A DNA stretch of 7,525 nucleotides, from the NCBI GenBank assembly GCA_964465355.1, contig CAYXJZ010000123.1, forward strand, positions 1 through 7,525, in the 5' to 3' direction. Under the pieces are notes generated by a model, which was given only the letters and a program-made list of their open reading frames with translations, made no database searches and was not told the origin of the DNA. Below are positions 1 to 5,991 of the stretch, in pieces. Position 1 is the first letter of the stretch, and the number at the start of each line of letters is the position of its first letter. Both the position numbers and the translations under genes were made by a program. The DNA is from JAABTL01 sp964465355 (GTDB taxonomy: Bacteria > Deinococcota > Deinococci > Deinococcales > Trueperaceae).

Positions 1-137
1 AGGTAGGGCAGGAGGGGCAGCTCGTCGAGCCGGTCGATGAGGTGGCTACGCAGATCCATGCGGCTGCTGGTCCCGTTCGCCAGCTCCCGGAATGCGTCCA
101 ACTCAGCGACCAGGCCTAGGCCTGGATCGGCGTCCAT
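1..137 (-). CDS. N-terminal fragment of an unrecognised protein, cut by the left edge
   Basis: On the minus strand an open frame starts at the ATG at 137-135 and stays open to base 1, giving 45 codons without a stop. An in-frame TAA at 146-144 precedes it, so this is the first possible ATG. The translation begins MDADPGLGLVAELDAF and continues with an amphipathic, Leu/Asp/Arg-rich stretch (RSHLIDRLDELPLLPYL) that looks like real protein. Third codon positions are mostly G or C, more so in the second half. No Shine-Dalgarno sequence precedes the ATG. A second in-frame ATG lies at 59-57 and could be the true start, which would leave the palindrome at 110-125 in the promoter region. It is co-directional with the malic enzyme, 107 bp downstream of that gene's stop. 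I do not recognise the family and assign no function. The alternative is a chance open frame in GC-rich DNA. Confidence 0.45.
   Translation of the reverse strand, partial: MDADPGLGLVAELDAFRELANGTSSRMDLRSHLIDRLDELPLLPY
110..125. repeat. 16-bp perfect palindrome CCAGGCCTAGGCCTGG
   Basis: The two 8-bp halves are exact reverse complements, with the rare tetranucleotide CTAG at the centre. It falls within codons 5-10 of the partial left-edge gene if that gene starts at 137, or about 50 bp upstream of the alternative start at 59. The core GGCCTAGGCC recurs at 4146-4155 inside the HEAGH membrane protein gene. It could be a regulator binding site or a chance product of the codons for Pro-Gly-Leu-Gly-Leu. 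Confidence 0.6.
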
Positions 138-244
138 GTGCCATTAGCTTGCCACGCCAGGGGCGGCAAGGGAAGGTGTGCCCGGTCACCGAGGTAGACG
201 CGGGTTCTCCGCCTGTCCTGGAAGGGCCGACTGGCCGGTGGCCG
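138..244. other. Intergenic gap with a weak hairpin, no clear terminator
   Basis: This gap separates the malic enzyme stop from the left-edge gene start, both on the minus strand. CTTGCC (148-153) and GGCAAG (165-170) can pair as a 6-bp stem around an 11-nt loop, and a few more pairs are possible inside. No T-run follows on either strand, so it is not a convincing intrinsic terminator. It may be a leader structure for the left-edge gene, or nothing. Confidence 0.3.
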
Positions 245-1975
245 TCAGCCCTCCTGCGGCACCCGGAAGGGGAGGTAGCGCGGTTCCCAGAAGCGCAGCC
301 GCACGTAGTCGAGCAGGGCGTCCTCTTCCAGACCGGTCAGTGCCTGCTCGGTGGCGACACCGCCGTCCACGGCTGCTTGGATGACGGCGGTGGCCACCTT
401 CAGGCTCACGTCGCGCATGTCGGAGACCGGGGGGTAGACGAGGCCGGGGTGGTGCGCGGCGGTGTAGTCGGCCAAGGCGGCGGCTGCGGCCAGCACCATG
501 CCGTCGGTGACCTCGCTGGCGCGCGCCAGCACCGTGCCGAAGCCCAGACCGGGGAAGACGAAGGCGTTGTTGCCCTGACCGATGGTGAAGCGCTGCCCAG
601 CCAGCTCCACCGCGTCGAAGGGGCTGCCGGTGGCGACCAACGCCTTGCCGTCGGTCCAGCGCAACACATCGGCGGGGTAGGCCTCTGCGTTGTCGGTGGG
701 GTTGGAGAGTGGGAACACCACCGGGCGGTCGGTGTGGGCGGCCACGGTCTCCACCAGTGTCTGGTCGAAGGAGCCGGTCTGGCCGGAGAGCCCGATCAGC
801 ACCGTGGCCTTCAGGCCGCGGGCGGTCTCGAGCAGGCCGGGGGTGCCGCCATCCTGCGCCCATGGCAGGACCCGGTCGGCGCTCTGGGCATAGGGGCGCT
901 TGTAGGGCTCCAACTCGCGCCCGTCGTGCAGGACGCCGCGCGAGTCGAGCACCGCCACCCTCGCCAGCGCCTCGTCGGCCGGCAGACCCTCCTGCTTCAT
1001 GCCCTCGATCAGCGCCCAGGCGACGCCGATGCCACCGGCGCCAGCACCCGAGATGACGATGCGTTGGTCGCTCAGCCGCTCTCCCTTGAGCCGACAGGCG
1101 GAGAGCAGGCCGGCCAAGGCCACGGCGCCCGTGCCCTGGATGTCGTCGTTGAAGGACGGCAGCTCATGTCGGTAGCGCTCGAGGATCTCGAAGGCGGTGT
1201 CCTTCGACAGGTCCTCCCACTGCAGCACGGCCTTGGGGTAGCGCTGGCGCATGGCCTCGACGAAGCGATCGACCACCGCCAGGTAGGCCTCGCCCCGCAG
1301 CCTCGGCGCGTCGACGCCGAGGTAGAGCGGCTCTGCCCGCAGGCTGTGGCGGTCGGTGCCGACGTCGAGCACCACCGGCAGTGTCTTGTCTGGACCGATG
1401 CCGCCGGCGGCCGTGTAGATCGCCAGCTTGCCGATGCAGATGGCCAGGCCGCCCCAGCCCTGGTCGCCGATGCCGAGGATGGCGGAGGCGTCGGTGGCGA
1501 CGACCATGCGCACGTCGTCGAGCGGCACGTTGCGCAGCACCTCCTCGGCGCGCCCGGCGTTGTCTTCGGTCAGGGTGATGCCCCTAGGCACGTGGTAGAT
1601 GGCCGAGAAGCGCCGAACCGCCTGGCCGACGGTCGGTGTGTAGATGATCGGCAGCACCTGTTCGAGATGCTTGGCCACGAAGGCGTAGAACAGCACCTCG
1701 TTGCGGTCCTGCATCTGCCGCAGGTAGACGTGGCGGTCCAAGGGCTGCTCGATGACCTGGTAGATGGCCTCCACCCGGGCGAGTTGCGCCTCCATGTCCT
1801 CGATGCGCGGCGGCAGCAGGCCGGCGAGGCCGAGGCGGTCGCGCTCATCTCGGGTGAAGGCCGTTCCCTTGTTGAGCAGGGGTAGGCCTAACAGTTGGAA
1901 GCCGAAGACGAAGGGCTCGATGAAAGGGCTCTGGTCCTCGGCGCGACGAACGTCGTAGAAACGGCTCAACGGCAT
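245..1975 (-). CDS. maeA: Malic enzyme, long (MaeA/SfcA-like) form
   Basis: Oxidative decarboxylation of L-malate to pyruvate and CO2 with reduction of NAD(P)+, in the cytoplasm. The 576-residue length matches the long bacterial/eukaryotic class. Family motifs are in order: YTPTVG with the catalytic Tyr112; the GIGDQGWGG block and general-base Lys183 in IGKLAIYTAAGG; metal ligands Glu254-Asp255 (WED) and Asp278 in FNDDIQGTGAVALAGLL; a Rossmann nucleotide loop GAGAGGIG at 310-317; the FPLSNPT segment at 421-427; and GQGNNAFVFPGLGFG at 467-480. No catalytic residue appears lost. The ATG at 1975 is preceded by AGGAG at 5-nt spacing. The PLP enzyme gene lies upstream on the same strand, 119 bp away, so read-through is possible but a separate promoter is equally likely. 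Cofactor choice is open: Ser345 and Lys359 fall where NADP-dependent animal enzymes carry Ser346 and Lys362. Confidence 0.96.
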   Translation of the reverse strand: MPLSRFYDVRRAEDQSPFIEPFVFGFQLLGLPLLNKGTAFTRDERDRLGLAGLLPPRIEDMEAQLARVEAIYQVIEQPLDRHVYLRQMQDRNEVLFYAFVAKHLEQVLPIIYTPTVGQAVRRFSAIYHVPRGITLTEDNAGRAEEVLRNVPLDDVRMVVATDASAILGIGDQGWGGLAICIGKLAIYTAAGGIGPDKTLPVVLDVGTDRHSLRAEPLYLGVDAPRLRGEAYLAVVDRFVEAMRQRYPKAVLQWEDLSKDTAFEILERYRHELPSFNDDIQGTGAVALAGLLSACRLKGERLSDQRIVISGAGAGGIGVAWALIEGMKQEGLPADEALARVAVLDSRGVLHDGRELEPYKRPYAQSADRVLPWAQDGGTPGLLETARGLKATVLIGLSGQTGSFDQTLVETVAAHTDRPVVFPLSNPTDNAEAYPADVLRWTDGKALVATGSPFDAVELAGQRFTIGQGNNAFVFPGLGFGTVLARASEVTDGMVLAAAAALADYTAAHHPGLVYPPVSDMRDVSLKVATAVIQAAVDGGVATEQALTGLEEDALLDYVRLRFWEPRYLPFRVPQEG

Positions 1976-1980
1976 GGGGG

Positions 1981-1985
1981 CTCCT
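1981..1985 (-). promoter_or_regulatory. Ribosome binding site of the malic enzyme gene
   Basis: On the minus strand AGGAG lies 5 nt before the ATG at 1975. It fixes the start of the malic enzyme and rules out longer readings from the same frame. Confidence 0.75.
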
Positions 1986-2025
1986 GGCAGCGAACGTATC
2001 GCGTTGGGAACGATGGTACGCCGAG

Positions 2026-2037
2026 CAGGGCGCCCTG
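2026..2037. promoter_or_regulatory. 12-bp palindrome CAGGGCGCCCTG upstream of the malic enzyme
   Basis: A perfect palindrome in the 119-bp gap between the PLP enzyme stop and the malic enzyme start, centred about 56 bp before the malic enzyme ATG. That position suits an operator. Its GC-only core means chance is a real alternative. I could not find a convincing -35/-10 pair beside it. A 10-bp GGCGGCCGCC palindrome at 2067-2076, closer to the upstream gene's stop, is less notable because it is low complexity. Confidence 0.35.
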
Positions 2038-2094
2038 ACCCGCCAACCGGAGGCCATTCCCTACACGGCGGCCGCCTGCCGGGGCCGGCTGCGC

Positions 2095-3192
2095 TCAGAC
2101 CAAGAGGCCGCGACCCGCCACAGGCAGCACTTCCACGACCTGCCCGTCACGGACCAGCACCATCTCGTCGAAGAGGTTCACCACCGGGCAGACGTGGTTC
2201 ATCAGCACCCTGACCTTCTGGCCCACCCGCAGTGCCTCGACGCCATCCCCTTCGACCACGCCGTGCTCCTCCGACAGCCTGCTGACCTGCAGGCCGTGGT
2301 CGACCAGCAGGCCGTGACCGGCCTGGCCGCGGCGGCGGTCGCTGGTGAGCGACTTGCTGCCGGCATCGAGGATGGCGCGGCCAGGCTGCACGCTGACCAC
2401 GGTCGCCAGCACGTGGGCCGCCGCCTGCTCCACGCCGCCTGCCCACATGGCCTGCTGCAGGTCGAGGAAGGCGTAGGTGCCTGGACGGACCTCGGTGATG
2501 CCCGGCTGCAACGGCACGCCGGCCAGCAGGCTGGGGGTGCTGCCCATGGAGCAGACCGGTGGTGCGTCGAAGAGCTCTCGGCAACGGTCCAGCACCGCCA
2601 CCAGTTCGGCCTGGGCACGGCGATGGCCCTCCAGCATGGCCTCTGGCTCCTCCAGCTCGTAGGTGTAGCCCTCGTAGCTGTAGAGCCCGCGGGCCTGCAG
2701 GCCAGGCAGCTCGCGCACGCGCTGCAGCAAGCCAGGCACCGCCTCTGGCGCGGCCCCGCCGCGGCGGGCGCCGGTGTCCACCTCGATCATGACCTCGAGC
2801 CGCCTTGCCTGGCCGGCGGCAGCTGCTGAGAGCACCTCGAGCTGCGCAGGGTGGTCGGCGCCGATGGCGAAGCGCAAGCGCTGGGCCAGCGAGGTGGCAC
2901 GCCTTGCCTTGTCGGCACCGGCCACCGTGTTGGGCATGAAGAGATCGTCCAGGCCGGCCTCGGCCATGAGCTCGGCCTCACCCAGCTTGGCCACGCACAG
3001 GCCACGCGCACCGAGCTCCAACTGGGCACGGGCGAAGCGCGGGCTCTTGTGGGTCTTGGTGTGGGGGCGCAGGTCGACGCCCTGCTCGTCGGCATAGGCC
3101 TGGCCATGGCGCAGGTTGGCGTCGACGCGGTCGAGGTCGACCAGCAGCGCGGGCGTTGGCAGATCGGGGATGGGCATTTGGGTTCGGCTCAC
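2095..3192 (-). CDS. PLP-dependent D-serine dehydratase / D-threonine aldolase family enzyme
   Basis: A fold-type III PLP enzyme of 365 residues, normal for the family. The alanine-racemase-like barrel spans roughly residues 11-245 and the D-serine-dehydratase-like C-terminal domain roughly 255-355. The family signature RPHTKTHK is at 42-49, with Lys46 as the expected Schiff-base lysine. The C-terminal metal site reads HVC, with His333 and Cys335. From family knowledge, D-serine and D-threo-3-hydroxyaspartate dehydratases use His-x-Cys with zinc, whereas characterised D-threonine aldolases use His-x-Asp with manganese. I therefore favour a dehydratase (D-serine or a related 3-hydroxy amino acid to a 2-oxo acid plus ammonia). 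Substrate is not decided by sequence. The start is GTG at 3192, with ATG at 3177 possible; neither has an SD. A TATCGT hexamer 8 nt before the GTG would make the transcript leaderless. It diverges from the membrane protein gene and precedes the malic enzyme. Confidence 0.9.
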   Translation of the reverse strand: MSRTQMPIPDLPTPALLVDLDRVDANLRHGQAYADEQGVDLRPHTKTHKSPRFARAQLELGARGLCVAKLGEAELMAEAGLDDLFMPNTVAGADKARRATSLAQRLRFAIGADHPAQLEVLSAAAAGQARRLEVMIEVDTGARRGGAAPEAVPGLLQRVRELPGLQARGLYSYEGYTYELEEPEAMLEGHRRAQAELVAVLDRCRELFDAPPVCSMGSTPSLLAGVPLQPGITEVRPGTYAFLDLQQAMWAGGVEQAAAHVLATVVSVQPGRAILDAGSKSLTSDRRRGQAGHGLLVDHGLQVSRLSEEHGVVEGDGVEALRVGQKVRVLMNHVCPVVNLFDEMVLVRDGQVVEVLPVAGRGLLV

Positions 3193-3266
3193 GACATGCG
3201 ACGATAGCGCCTGGAGGTGCGGGGTGTTGGCGACGGCGGGTCGGCAGCCGAGGATCCCTAGGCAGG
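3193..3266. promoter_or_regulatory. Divergent intergenic promoter region
   Basis: This 74-bp gap must hold promoters for the PLP enzyme (minus) and the membrane protein (plus), unless either is transcribed from further off. On the minus strand TATCGT (3206-3201) matches the -10 consensus at four of six bases and ends 8 nt before the GTG, the spacing of a leaderless promoter. No good -35 pairs with it. On the plus strand TTGGCG (3227-3232) is 17 bp from GAGGAT (3250-3255), a weak match that would put the transcript start only a few bases before the ATG at 3267. Both assignments are by eye. Confidence 0.3.
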
Positions 3267-4277
3267 ATGCCTGAAGGTCGTGCGTCGACCAGGCCCCGCC
3301 GTGGCATCGTCGATGCCGTGGCCGACGTGGCCATCGTCCTGGCGCTGGCGGTGGCCCTCGCTCAGGCCTACGCCCTGCTGCACGAGGCCGGTCACGCCTT
3401 GGCTGCGCTCAGCGTCGGTGTGTCGGTGGTGGGCTTCGACGCCTGGCTGGTCGGCCGCCCGTCCGTCCGCCTGGCGGGTGAGTTGAGCGGCGTGCGTGGC
3501 GCCTGGATCAGCCTTGGTGGGGTGCTGCTCCCTTGGCTGGCCTGGGTGGTGGCCTTCTCGGCCGTTCGGCCAAGCCGACCCCTGCCGCGGCTGGCCAGCC
3601 TGATCGGCACCTTCCTGGTCGCCGCCACCTTGCTGCCTTGGCTGCTGTTCCCGCTGCTCGGGCTGCGGCCGCCTGGCGACGACGTGACGCTCTTCCTGCA
3701 GCGTTCCGCCGTGCGGCCGGCCTGGGTCTCGGGCATGGCGGCCTTGCTGCTGGTGACCGTGCTGCTGCTCGGCATGCGGGCGCTGGGCGGGCCGAGGCGC
3801 CTGTGGTCCGGCTTCCGGACTGGTGCCGGCCTCGGCGCCAAGCCGCGGGCGTGGTTGGCCGTCGGCCTCGCCTTGGTCGGCCTGCTGCTGCTCAGCGAGG
3901 CGGCATCCCGCCTTGGCGGCGCGCCTGAGGGCATCTTCCCGCCGGCCGGCTTCACCTTGGCGGCCGATGTCTCCTTGGCCGGCGGCCTGAGGGACGACCA
4001 CCTGCTGGGCGAAGAGGCCATGGCCCCCCATCGGCTGGAGGTGTGGGTGGCGGTGACCGGTGTGGAGCGTGGGCCGCTGGTCGTCGAGGTGCTGCGCCCG
4101 GACGGCAGCCGCCTGCCTGTGCTTGCGGTGCCGGAGTCCGCCACCGGCCTAGGCCGCATGACGGCGCGCCTACCGCTCAGCGAGCTGCCTGCCGGCCGCT
4201 GGTCGCTGCAGGCCACCGCCGTGACGGCGAGGGAAGGCAGGATGGTGGTGGCCTGGCGATCGCTGCCTGGTCGCTGA
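3267..4277 (+). CDS. Multi-pass membrane protein with HEAGH (M50-like) metallopeptidase motif and C-terminal soluble domain
   Basis: A 336-residue integral membrane protein. Hydrophobic segments fall near residues 17-38, 80-100, 108-132, 152-171 and 195-212. HEAGH (His39-Glu40...His43) lies at the end of the first segment, the place and form of the zinc motif in site-2-protease-type (M50) peptidases. The usual third-ligand motif (NPDG or LDG) is absent; Asp138/Asp139 in PPGDD is the only plausible substitute I see. Residues ~215-336 form a non-membrane, probably beta-rich domain, perhaps extracytoplasmic. The frame is open from 3156, but that extension overlaps the divergent gene and is Arg/Gly-rich, so I use the ATG at 3267. 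Only a poor SD (GAGG 13 nt upstream, or AGG abutting the ATG) supports it. The diguanylate cyclase follows 120 bp downstream. A protease role is inference; a non-catalytic M50-like protein is the alternative. Confidence 0.7.
   Translation: MPEGRASTRPRRGIVDAVADVAIVLALAVALAQAYALLHEAGHALAALSVGVSVVGFDAWLVGRPSVRLAGELSGVRGAWISLGGVLLPWLAWVVAFSAVRPSRPLPRLASLIGTFLVAATLLPWLLFPLLGLRPPGDDVTLFLQRSAVRPAWVSGMAALLLVTVLLLGMRALGGPRRLWSGFRTGAGLGAKPRAWLAVGLALVGLLLLSEAASRLGGAPEGIFPPAGFTLAADVSLAGGLRDDHLLGEEAMAPHRLEVWVAVTGVERGPLVVEVLRPDGSRLPVLAVPESATGLGRMTARLPLSELPAGRWSLQATAVTAREGRMVVAWRSLPGR
4146..4155. repeat. Second copy of the palindrome core GGCCTAGGCC
   Basis: The palindrome extends to CGGCCTAGGCCG at 4145-4156. 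It shares its 10-bp core with the 16-bp palindrome at 110-125. It lies inside the coding sequence of the HEAGH membrane protein, so a regulatory role is less likely here. CCTAGG also occurs at 1583-1588 and 3257-3262 without the wider palindrome. Confidence 0.4.
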
Positions 4278-4383
4278 GCTTCGGTGAGGTGCAACGCGCC
4301 AAGGCCAACGCGCTGCGGTGGTCGTGTGGTCCCATCGTCTTGCCTGCGGCCGGTCGGGTAGGCTTGGCAGGATCGTCGAGCTT

Positions 4384-4393
4384 GGAGGAAGGA
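4384..4393 (+). promoter_or_regulatory. Ribosome binding site of the diguanylate cyclase gene
   Basis: GGAGGAAGGA is a strong purine-rich SD. GGAGG ends 9 nt before the TTG at 4398 and 12 nt before the GTG at 4401, so it favours the TTG start. The internal AAGGA at 4389-4393 would suit the GTG. The two starts differ by one residue. No clear promoter was recognised in the 120 bp after the preceding stop codon. Confidence 0.7.
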
Positions 4394-4397
4394 CGCC

Positions 4398-5861
4398 TTG
4401 GTGCCGCTGCAGGACGACATCGAACTCGGTCGTATGGTCGGCGCCTCTGACGAGGTGCTGCGCCGGGCCCTCGGCACCTTGCGCGACGTGTTGGTGGTGG
4501 TCGACGCCGACATGAAGGTGAGCTACGTCAGCCCCAGCCTGCGTGAGGTGGTCGGCTTTGAGCCCGAAGAGGCGCTCGGCTGGGACATCACCCGCTTTGT
4601 GCACCCAGAGGAGCACGAGATCGCAAGGGCCCACATCGCCGAGCGCTTCCGCGAGCAGGACGGCGGCACCCTCACCCACCGCACGCTGCACAAGGACGGG
4701 CGCGTTCGTTACTTCGAGTCCATGATCCACGTCCTGGAAGCCGACGGCGAGTTCCTCGGTGTGGTCTTCAACGCCCGGGATGTCACCGACCGCATCAACG
4801 AGCGCCGCGACCTCGAACAGGAGGTCGCCTTCAACCGGGCCTTGGTGGCGACGACCAACGAGCTGCTCCGCGGGCGACTGGACGAGGGTTTCTACCAGAA
4901 AGCGCTCGAGCGGGCCTTGGAGCTGGTGCCAGACGCCCAGGGCGGCAGCATGCAGCTGCGCGACGAAGATGACGACGCCAGCTACGGCTTCGTGGCCGCC
5001 GTGGGCTTCGACATGAAGACCCTGCGCGACATCAGGATGCGGCTGGATGAGCTGGGCAGGGCGACGCCGCCCCAGGTGCAGCGCATGAGCTCCTTCGACA
5101 TCATCGAGCCGCTGTCCCCCGAGTTGATGGAAGCCTTCGAGCGCGAAGGCCGGCTGCACGAGATCAAGATGACCCTGTCGGTGCCCATCGTGGTGAACGG
5201 GGTGCTGCGCGGCTACCTCAACCTCGACAACTTCGAGCACCATGACGCCTTCGACGATCGCGCCCAGGCCATCGCAGAGGCCCTCGCCGCCCAGGTCGGC
5301 GTGGCCCTGCAGCGGCTGACGCTCGAGCACGACCTGAACCAGGAGCGAGCGCGCTACGAGCTGCTGGCCAGCCACGACGCCCTGACCGGCCTGCCCAACC
5401 GCCGGCTGTTCCAGGACCGGCTCGACCTGGCCTTGAGCAGGGCGCAGCGGCGCGACAAGCGGGTCGCTCTGTTGTTCATCGACCTCGACGGCTTCAAGGC
5501 CGTCAACGACAGCTACGGTCACGACATCGGCGACGAACTGCTGTCGGCCTTGGCGGCCAGGCTGCAGGAGACGGTGCGCGGCGAGGACACCGTCGCGCGC
5601 TTCGGCGGCGACGAGTTCATCGTGTTGCTGTCGGAGATCGCCGACGTCGGCGACGCGGTGGCCGTGGCGGAGAAGTTGTTGCTGCGTCTGCGAGCGCCCT
5701 TCGACTTGCGTGGCCAGGACGTGCGCGTCGGCGCCAGTGTCGGTGTTGCCGTGTTCCCCGACCATGCCGTCGACAGTGGCGGCCTGATGAAGTCGGCCGA
5801 CACGGCCATGTACAGGGTGAAGGCGACCGGCGCTGGCGGGGTGGCCTCGGCCGCCGACTGA
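4398..5861 (+). CDS. PAS-GAF-GGDEF diguanylate cyclase
   Basis: A cytoplasmic sensor enzyme making cyclic di-GMP from two GTP. No signal peptide or membrane segment is visible in its 487 residues. A PAS domain occupies about residues 18-132, ending in the PAC-like FLGVVFNARDVTDR, then a GAF domain about 145-308, then a short charged helix leading into the GGDEF domain (about 320-475). The catalytic domain looks active: LTGLPNRRLF at 329-338, metal ligand Asp362 in FIDLDGF, Asn370, Asp379 in GHDIGDE, and an exact GGDEF at 403-407. The product-inhibition I-site RxxD (Arg394-Asp397) stands five residues before GGDEF, as in feedback-regulated cyclases. There is no EAL or HD-GYP domain, so it should only synthesise. 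The start is TTG 4398 or GTG 4401, both served by one SD. The ligands of PAS and GAF cannot be read from sequence. It may be co-transcribed with the membrane protein upstream. Confidence 0.95.
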   Translation: MVPLQDDIELGRMVGASDEVLRRALGTLRDVLVVVDADMKVSYVSPSLREVVGFEPEEALGWDITRFVHPEEHEIARAHIAERFREQDGGTLTHRTLHKDGRVRYFESMIHVLEADGEFLGVVFNARDVTDRINERRDLEQEVAFNRALVATTNELLRGRLDEGFYQKALERALELVPDAQGGSMQLRDEDDDASYGFVAAVGFDMKTLRDIRMRLDELGRATPPQVQRMSSFDIIEPLSPELMEAFEREGRLHEIKMTLSVPIVVNGVLRGYLNLDNFEHHDAFDDRAQAIAEALAAQVGVALQRLTLEHDLNQERARYELLASHDALTGLPNRRLFQDRLDLALSRAQRRDKRVALLFIDLDGFKAVNDSYGHDIGDELLSALAARLQETVRGEDTVARFGGDEFIVLLSEIADVGDAVAVAEKLLLRLRAPFDLRGQDVRVGASVGVAVFPDHAVDSGGLMKSADTAMYRVKATGAGGVASAAD

Positions 5862-5881
5862 GGCGGCTGGACCAGGCTGCC
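5862..5881 (+). terminator. Possible weak hairpin after the diguanylate cyclase stop
   Basis: The 20 bases directly after the stop can fold with seven outer pairs (two of them G-T wobbles) and a 6-nt loop. Only GGTT follows, not a U-tract, so this is a poor intrinsic terminator. It sits immediately before the importer promoter, where a terminator would make sense. Confidence 0.2.
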
Positions 5882-5883
5882 GG

Positions 5884-5912
5884 TTGACCGAGTGGTACAT
5901 GATTGGTACGTT
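5884..5912 (+). promoter_or_regulatory. Candidate sigma-70-type promoter with a one-turn direct repeat, for the ABC importer
   Basis: TTGACC (5884-5889) is a five-of-six match to the -35 consensus. After exactly 17 bp comes TACGTT (5907-5912), a weaker -10. The predicted transcript would start near 5919 and carry a leader of roughly 70 nt before the ATG at 5992. The spacer and -10 contain TGGTACAT (5893-5900) and TGGTACGT (5904-5911), an imperfect direct repeat offset by 11 bp, about one helical turn. This suits a regulator binding the same DNA face over the promoter. Sugar importers are commonly repressed this way, but no regulator gene is in the window. Confidence 0.45.
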
Positions 5913-5980
5913 CTATGGTGTCGTCACAGGACCAGCCGGTCGGCGCCACGCGGTGGCCTCGCTCCGGCAGCCCGTTCACC

Positions 5981-5987
5981 AGGAGGT
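5981..5987 (+). promoter_or_regulatory. Ribosome binding site of the solute-binding protein gene
   Basis: AGGAGGT is a near-perfect SD; AGGAGG ends 5 nt before the ATG at 5992. It decides the start against the longer open frame from 5884, whose first 36 residues would run through the promoter and leader. Confidence 0.85.
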
Positions 5988-5991
5988 AGGC

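Noticed and set aside
92..1885. 597-codon open frame on the plus strand opposite the malic enzyme
   Set aside because: It mirrors the malic enzyme codons. Its product is low-complexity Gly/Val/His/Gln-rich with no recognisable domain, whereas the minus strand encodes a complete conserved enzyme. Long antisense frames are common in GC-rich DNA.
2067..2089. GC-rich palindromes after the PLP enzyme stop as a terminator
   Set aside because: The possible stems are short, with 2-4-nt loops, and no T-run follows on the minus strand.
3156..3266. 37-residue N-terminal extension of the HEAGH membrane protein
   Set aside because: It overlaps the start of the divergent PLP enzyme gene, is compositionally unlike the rest, and would place a charged tail before the first helix. 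ATG 3267 is simpler, though its SD is weak.
4292..4313. Direct repeat CAACGCGC (4292-4299 and 4306-4313) upstream of the diguanylate cyclase
   Set aside because: Only 8 bp, low-complexity GC sequence, with no promoter recognised beside it. Chance is the likeliest explanation.
3392..4513. 373-codon minus-strand frame across the membrane protein gene and the next gap
   Set aside because: The product is Ser/Arg/Thr/Pro-rich without domains and runs through the start of the diguanylate cyclase. The plus frame shows clear membrane helices and HEAGH.
4170..5900. 576-codon open frame on the minus strand opposite the diguanylate cyclase
   Set aside because: Same artefact: the plus strand encodes PAS, GAF and GGDEF domains with all motifs, while the antisense product is Val/Gln/His-rich with no domain and also crosses intergenic DNA.
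5930..5957. Short hairpins in the importer leader (GACC/GGTC and GCCAC/GTGGC) as a riboswitch
   Set aside because: The stems are only 4-5 bp and resemble no known riboswitch. The leader of about 70 nt is small, and such stems are expected by chance at this GC content.
5884..5991. 36-residue N-terminal extension of the solute-binding protein
   Set aside because: The signal peptide begins at the ATG at 5992, with an excellent SD just before it. The extension would cover the promoter and leader.
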